A stretch of 10,371 nt of DNA from UKL13-2 sp038236905 (GTDB lineage: Bacteria > Pseudomonadota > Gammaproteobacteria > Burkholderiales > Usitatibacteraceae), in the NCBI GenBank assembly GCA_038236905.1, contig JBBRZG010000130.1, forward strand, positions 1 to 10,371. The letters are read 5' to 3'. This document shows, piece by piece, positions 7,370-10,371 of this stretch. The notes beneath the pieces were generated by a model. That model searched no databases. It was not told the origin of the DNA and was given only the letters and a program-made list of their open reading frames with translations. Within the stretch, counting starts at the first letter, position 1; each line of letters begins with the position of its first letter. Both the position numbers and the translations under genes were made by a program.

Positions 7370-8250
7370 ATCGCAAAGGCATTATTCTCGCCGGCGGCAG
7401 CGGCACGCGCCTCTATCCGGTAACCCAGGTCGTATCAAAGCAGCTGCTGCCGATTTACGACAAGCCGATGGTGTATTACCCGCTCTCGACCTTAATGCTG
7501 GCGGGCATCCGCGATATTTTGATCATTTCCACACCACACGACACGCCGCGGTTCCAAGAGCTGCTCGGCGATGGAAGAAAGTGGGGAATGAATTTAACCT
7601 ATGCGGTGCAGCCCACGCCAGACGGTTTGGCACAGGCATTTATTATCGGTAAATCGTTTATTGGTGACTCATTGTCGTCGCTGATTTTGGGTGACAATAT
7701 TTTTTACGGCCACGATTTTTCAGCGCAACTTCAGCGTGCCTCGGCACGGTCCGAAGGCGCGACTGTATTTGCGTATCGCGTACACGACCCGGAACGTTAC
7801 GGCGTGGCAGAATTTGATGCGGCAGGCAAAGTGATCTCGCTGGAAGAAAAACCAGCCCAACCAAAATCGCGTTATGCGGTCACAGGTATTTATTTTTACG
7901 ATAAAAACGTATGTGAATTGGCGGCAGACCTGAAGCCCTCCGCACGCGGCGAATTAGAAATTACCGATTTGAATCGACTCTATCTGAAGCGAGGCGAACT
8001 TAATTGCGAGGTGATGGGGCGCGGCATGGCCTGGCTCGATACCGGCACCCACGAATCGCTGCTGGAAGCATCGCAATACATCGAGATTATCGAGCGACGA
8101 CAAGGCTTGAAAGTGGCTTGCCCGGAGGAAGTTGCATATCGACAAGGCTGGATCGGGGCTTCAGAAATTGAGGCGCTGGCGGCGCCGATGCTGAAGAATA
8201 GTTACGGACAATATTTGATCGCAATGCTCAAAGAGAAACTGCAAGGATGA
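7366..8250 (+). CDS. rfbA: Glucose-1-phosphate thymidylyltransferase
   Basis: RmlA/RfbA joins glucose-1-phosphate and dTTP to make dTDP-glucose, releasing pyrophosphate. It is the first and usually feedback-regulated (by dTDP-rhamnose) step of the pathway. The 294 residues match the family's usual 288-295. Seen: the nucleotidyltransferase signature ILAGGSGTRLYP (7-18), followed by SKQLLPIYDKPM (24-35), where Lys25 is the family's catalytic lysine. LGDNIFYG (108-115) contains the metal-binding Asp110, EEKP (160-163) is conserved, and WLDTGTHESL (223-232) carries the second metal ligand Asp225. The ATG overlaps the rmlB stop by 4 bp (ATGA) and is preceded by GGAG at 7355-7358, 7 nt away, the best ribosome site in this operon. 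Translational coupling to rmlB is likely. Confidence 0.98.
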   Translation: MNRKGIILAGGSGTRLYPVTQVVSKQLLPIYDKPMVYYPLSTLMLAGIRDILIISTPHDTPRFQELLGDGRKWGMNLTYAVQPTPDGLAQAFIIGKSFIGDSLSSLILGDNIFYGHDFSAQLQRASARSEGATVFAYRVHDPERYGVAEFDAAGKVISLEEKPAQPKSRYAVTGIYFYDKNVCELAADLKPSARGELEITDLNRLYLKRGELNCEVMGRGMAWLDTGTHESLLEASQYIEIIERRQGLKVACPEEVAYRQGWIGASEIEALAAPMLKNSYGQYLIAMLKEKLQG

Positions 8251-8801
8251 AGGTCATCGACACCGCCATTGCAGACGTAAAAATTATTGAGCCTGCGGTG
8301 TTCAATGATGAACGCGGCTTCTTTTACGAAAGCTATAACCGCGATAATTTTTCCAAAACAACGGGCGTATCCCCTGATTTTGTGCAGGACAACCATTCGC
8401 GGTCGGCGGCAGGCGTAGTGCGCGGATTGCATTACCAAATTCAGCATGCGCAGGGCAAACTTGTGCGCGTCACTGCGGGCGAGGTATTCGATGTTGCGGT
8501 CGATATGCGTCGCGCGTCACCGACTTTTGGCCAGCATATTTCATTGGTGCTGTCGGCTGAAAATAAACGCATGCTGTGGGTGCCCGAGGGATTTGCACAT
8601 GGCTTTATGGCGCTCACGGATGATGTGGAATTTCTCTATAAAACAACCGATGTCTGGTTTAAAGAGCACGAGCGCACCTTGTTGTGGAACGATCCTGCGC
8701 TTAAAATCTCGTGGCCATTGGAGCGCGTTAATCATCAGCCGCGCGTTAATGCCAAAGATGCGGAAGGTGCGTTATTCAAAGACGCGGACTGCTTCGCTTG
8801 A
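8247..8801 (+). CDS. rfbC: dTDP-4-dehydrorhamnose 3,5-epimerase
   Basis: RmlC/RfbC epimerises C3 and C5 of dTDP-4-keto-6-deoxyglucose to give dTDP-4-keto-L-rhamnose, the third pathway step. It is a dimeric cupin-fold enzyme needing no cofactor. The 184 residues are the usual length. Seen: FNDERGFFYESYN (19-31); QDNHSRSAAGVVRGLHYQ (47-64) with the catalytic His62; GKLVRVTAGEVFDVAVDMR (70-88) with Lys71; WVPEGFAHGF (111-120); and FLYKTTDVW (129-137) with Tyr131, the other catalytic residue. The ATG overlaps the rmlA stop (ATGA). AAGG sits immediately before it, which is too close, while AAGAGA at 8231-8236 is a more plausible but weak ribosome site. The stop TGA overlaps the TTG start of rmlD. 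Confidence 0.97.
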   Translation: MKVIDTAIADVKIIEPAVFNDERGFFYESYNRDNFSKTTGVSPDFVQDNHSRSAAGVVRGLHYQIQHAQGKLVRVTAGEVFDVAVDMRRASPTFGQHISLVLSAENKRMLWVPEGFAHGFMALTDDVEFLYKTTDVWFKEHERTLLWNDPALKISWPLERVNHQPRVNAKDAEGALFKDADCFA

Positions 8802-9709
8802 AAATATTAGTTACCGGGAAAAACGGCCAGCTGGGCTATGAACTTGCCAACAAATTTTCGCGTACACCTAAAGCGCAGCACGAAGTTATTTCACTTGACC
8901 GCCGCGAGCTCGACTTATCGCAACCGGATCACATCGTTAAAACAGTTCGCTCGATCAAACCTGACTTGATCCTCAACGCGGCTGCCTACACCGCCGTCGA
9001 TCTTGCAGAGAAAGAAGCAGATCTTGCCGTCGCCATCAACGGCATCGCACCCGGCGTGCTGGCGGAGGAGGCGAATCGTTTAGATATACCGATTGTTCAT
9101 TACTCGACCGATTATGTGTTCGATGGCAGCGCAACCAGGCCGTATGTTGAAACTGACCCGGTCGCGCCATTGGGCGTCTATGGGAAATCCAAACTGGCGG
9201 GTGAAATCGCAGTGGCCTCAATCGCCCGGCGTCATCTGGTGATGCGCGTGAGCTGGCTGTACGGCAATCGGCGACAAAATTTTATGTTGACGATGCTTCG
9301 GTTGATGCGCGAGCGCGAAAGCCTGAGCGTGGTGGACGATCAAATTGGCTCCCCGACTTGGGTGCGTTTGGTTGCGGATACGACACAGCGCGTGCTCAAT
9401 TTTGAAGCCGATAAAGCTGCTAAAGCCCCTAAAGCCGAATTGACGATTGCAGACGGGCTCTACCATGTGGCTGCCAGCGGCGTGACCTCATGGCATGGAT
9501 TTGCATCAGCAATTCTTGCTAACACCCGCGATCCTGCACGACGGGTAGAGAATATTCGCGCTATTTCGACGCTTGAATATCCAACACCGGCCAAACGTCC
9601 AGCTTATTCGGTGCTCAATTGCGCCAAAATTGAAGCAGCGCTCAATTTCAATTTGCCCTCATGGGATTCGCAGTTGCTGGCATGTGTCGCGGAAGAACGA
9701 AACGAGTAG
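8798..9709 (+). CDS. rfbD: dTDP-4-dehydrorhamnose reductase
   Basis: RmlD/RfbD reduces dTDP-4-keto-L-rhamnose to dTDP-L-rhamnose with NAD(P)H, the last step of the pathway. The 303 residues match the family. Seen: MKILVTGKNGQLGYEL (1-16), the dinucleotide-binding GxxGxxG; NAAAYTAVDLAE (60-71); HYSTDYVFDG (101-110); and Tyr128-x-x-x-Lys132 in GVYGKSKLAGE, the catalytic pair. LRVSWLYG-like and DDQIGSPTW motifs follow. The start is TTG at 8798, overlapping the rmlC stop (TTGA), with GGA at 8786-8788 as a possible ribosome site. The family N terminus begins exactly here and no ATG fits. A short Lys/Ala/Pro run at residues 205-214 is encoded by a 9-bp tandem repeat, in a loop that varies in the family. 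Two stop codons in tandem (TAG TAG) end the gene and the operon. Confidence 0.97.
   Translation: MKILVTGKNGQLGYELANKFSRTPKAQHEVISLDRRELDLSQPDHIVKTVRSIKPDLILNAAAYTAVDLAEKEADLAVAINGIAPGVLAEEANRLDIPIVHYSTDYVFDGSATRPYVETDPVAPLGVYGKSKLAGEIAVASIARRHLVMRVSWLYGNRRQNFMLTMLRLMRERESLSVVDDQIGSPTWVRLVADTTQRVLNFEADKAAKAPKAELTIADGLYHVAASGVTSWHGFASAILANTRDPARRVENIRAISTLEYPTPAKRPAYSVLNCAKIEAALNFNLPSWDSQLLACVAEERNE
9412..9435 (+). repeat. Three-copy 9-bp tandem repeat inside rmlD
   Basis: TAAAGC recurs at 9412, 9421 and 9430, exactly 9 bp apart, encoding Lys-Ala units at residues 206-213 of RmlD. The reading frame is kept. It probably arose by slippage in a tolerant surface loop. Confidence 0.6.
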
Positions 9710-9722
9710 TAGGATAACGAGA

Positions 9723-9752
9723 ACGACAGGCAGCTCGCCCCGATGGTAAAAT
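9723..9752 (+). promoter_or_regulatory. Candidate promoter for tRNA-Arg
   Basis: TAAAAT (9747-9752, 5 of 6 to the -10 consensus) is preceded by TGG, giving an extended -10 (TGnTAAAAT). ACGACA (9723-9728, 4 of 6 to the -35 consensus) lies 18 bp upstream. The predicted start near 9759 is about 14 nt before the mature tRNA 5' end, normal for a tRNA leader. Found by eye. Confidence 0.45.
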
Positions 9753-9772
9753 CCTCGTTGGTGTACAAAAAA

Positions 9773-9849
9773 GCGCCCGTAGCTCATTTGGATAGAGTAT
9801 CGGCCTCCGAAGCCGAGGGTAACTGGTTCGAATCCAGTCGGGCGCACCA
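9773..9849 (+). tRNA. tRNA-Arg (anticodon CCG)
   Basis: A complete 77-nt cloverleaf with encoded CCA. The acceptor arms GCGCCCG (9773-9779) and CGGGCGC (9839-9845) pair over all 7 positions. A D-arm (GCTC...GAGT) follows. The anticodon stem TCGGC/GCCGA encloses the loop CTCCGAA, giving anticodon CCG, which reads the arginine codon CGG. The T-arm CTGG-TTCGAAT-CCAG is canonical, then discriminator A and CCA (9847-9849). It stands alone between the rml operon and the integrase fragment. Arginine tRNA genes are common integration sites for mobile elements, but no second copy of its 3' end is present in this window. Confidence 0.97.
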
Positions 9850-10027
9850 AACTCTAGTACTGGCGCAGCGCTTAAGCCGAAAATGCTTCGAAATGCCCGC
9901 CCTGCTTAGGGTTTAATTTTTGCATCTTTTACCGCCTCGTGAAGCGCTTACGCGCGACCTTCTTTTGACGCGATTAACTATTGGTAGCATCGGTAGCAAT
10001 GGTGTAGTGCAGACTAGGCGTCTATCA
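9850..10027. other. Gene-free stretch between tRNA-Arg and the integrase 3' end
   Basis: These 178 bp contain no convincing gene. They hold the terminator candidate at 9900-9921 and two copies of AGCGCTTA (9867-9874 and 9943-9950). GGTAGCA occurs twice with a 9-bp period (9983-9989 and 9992-9998). No full attC (RYYYAAC...GTTRRRY) or copy of the tRNA 3' end was found by eye. Confidence 0.6.
9900..9921 (+). terminator. Weak rho-independent terminator candidate after tRNA-Arg
   Basis: CCCT (9900-9903) pairs with AGGG (9908-9911) around a GCTT loop, extendable by one G-T pair, and is followed by TTTAATTTTT (9912-9921). The stem is short, so strength is doubtful, but the T-rich tract and position fit a stop for tRNA transcription before it runs into the opposing integrase gene. 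Confidence 0.42.
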
Positions 10028-10371
10028 CTAAGCCGGCATCTCGTTCAAAGCACGCAGCGTCTCTGGGCTTGCACGCGTGGGCACTGGCATCGCGAGCAAG
10101 GTATCGATTGGGCTTTTCACGCCGCCCCCAATTTTCGCCACATGGGTATAGATCATTGTGGTTGAAACATCGGCGTGACCCAACAACGTTTGGATGGTGC
10201 GAATATCCGCGCCGCCTTGCAATAAATGCGTCGCAAACGAATGCCGTAGTGTGTGCGGCGTGGCCGGCTTCATCACACCCACCTGCTTCATTGCGCGAGC
10301 AAATGCGCGCCGAAAGGTATCGTTATAAAAGTGATGGCGCCGTGTGATACCCGTGCGCGGATCGCGTGAAC
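10028..10371 (-). CDS. intI: Integron-type integrase (IntI-like tyrosine recombinase), C-terminal part; 5' end outside window
   Basis: The last 113 residues of a leftward tyrosine recombinase whose frame stays open to the window edge; the ATG at 10291 is internal, because conserved residues precede it. Seen: DPRTGITRRHHFYNDTFRRA right at the edge, a stretch characteristic of integron integrases just after their IntI-specific extra helix. TPHTLRHSFATHLL then gives the catalytic His39 and Arg42 (visible numbering), LLGHADVSTT gives His65, and MIYTHV gives the nucleophile Tyr74 (codon at 10148-10150). The protein then reads GGGVKSPIDTL, like the GVRSPLD tail of IntI proteins, and ends with about 22 further residues. 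All visible catalytic residues are present and no frameshift is seen. IntI inserts and excises gene cassettes at attI/attC. XerC/D is the alternative, but the RRHH segment and the SPxD tail argue against it. Confidence 0.87.
   Translation of the reverse strand, partial: SRDPRTGITRRHHFYNDTFRRAFARAMKQVGVMKPATPHTLRHSFATHLLQGGADIRTIQTLLGHADVSTTMIYTHVAKIGGGVKSPIDTLLAMPVPTRASPETLRALNEMPA

Noticed and set aside
9659..9850. Minus-strand open frame of 63 codons (TGFEPVTLGFGGRYSIQ...) across the tRNA
   Set aside because: It is the antisense of tRNA-Arg and the end of rmlD. The GFEPVT..GG.YSIQ..YGR pattern is a well-known false protein arising from the complement of tRNA genes.
9850..10027. attC or attI site between tRNA and integrase
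   Set aside because: The only near-core sequences are GATTAAC (9972-9978) and GTTTAAT (9911-9917). Neither matches RYYYAAC/GTTRRRY, they are not arranged as a pair, and a normal integron would place these sites on the other side of intI.
1..10371. CRISPR array, insertion sequence, or rRNA gene
   Set aside because: No regularly spaced repeats, transposase motifs with terminal inverted repeats, or rRNA signatures were seen on either strand.

Overview
The window is a stretch of Gram-negative (Pseudomonadota) chromosome, most likely betaproteobacterial. I infer this from the Kdo transferase and heptosyltransferase genes, a TolC-type outer membrane channel, moderate GC with frequent GTG/TTG starts, and an integron-type integrase of the kind found on environmental betaproteobacterial chromosomes. 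No 16S rRNA or other marker gene is present, so a genus cannot be named. Most of the window is cell-envelope carbohydrate biosynthesis.

Left part (1-5252): the 3' part of a TolC-family gene runs rightward and ends 2 bp from a tightly packed leftward operon. That operon, in order of transcription, is waaC (heptosyltransferase I), waaA (Kdo transferase) and a large TPR / O-GlcNAc-transferase-like (GT41, SPINDLY-type) protein. waaC and waaA build the inner LPS core on lipid A. The TPR glycosyltransferase has no assigned acceptor.

Middle part (5253-9709): a divergent intergenic region precedes a rightward WaaE/KdtX-like family 2 glycosyltransferase, probably for LPS core. It is followed by a complete dTDP-L-rhamnose operon in the order rmlB-rmlA-rmlC-rmlD. 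Its four genes overlap by 4 bp at each junction (ATGA, ATGA, TTGA). Together they convert glucose-1-phosphate and dTTP to dTDP-L-rhamnose, a donor for O-antigen, core or other surface glycans. A sigma70-like promoter candidate lies at the end of the glycosyltransferase gene, in front of rmlB.

Right part (9710-10371): a complete tRNA-Arg(CCG) gene with its own promoter candidate and a weak terminator candidate, then 178 bp without a gene, then the C-terminal 113 residues of a leftward integrase that closely resembles integron integrases (IntI). The rest of that gene, and by the usual integron layout its attI site and cassettes, would lie to the right of the window. This edge is the most interesting part; the remainder is well-understood biology with a few oddities (a T7-promoter-like 13-mer, a low-complexity insertion in WaaA, non-ATG starts).
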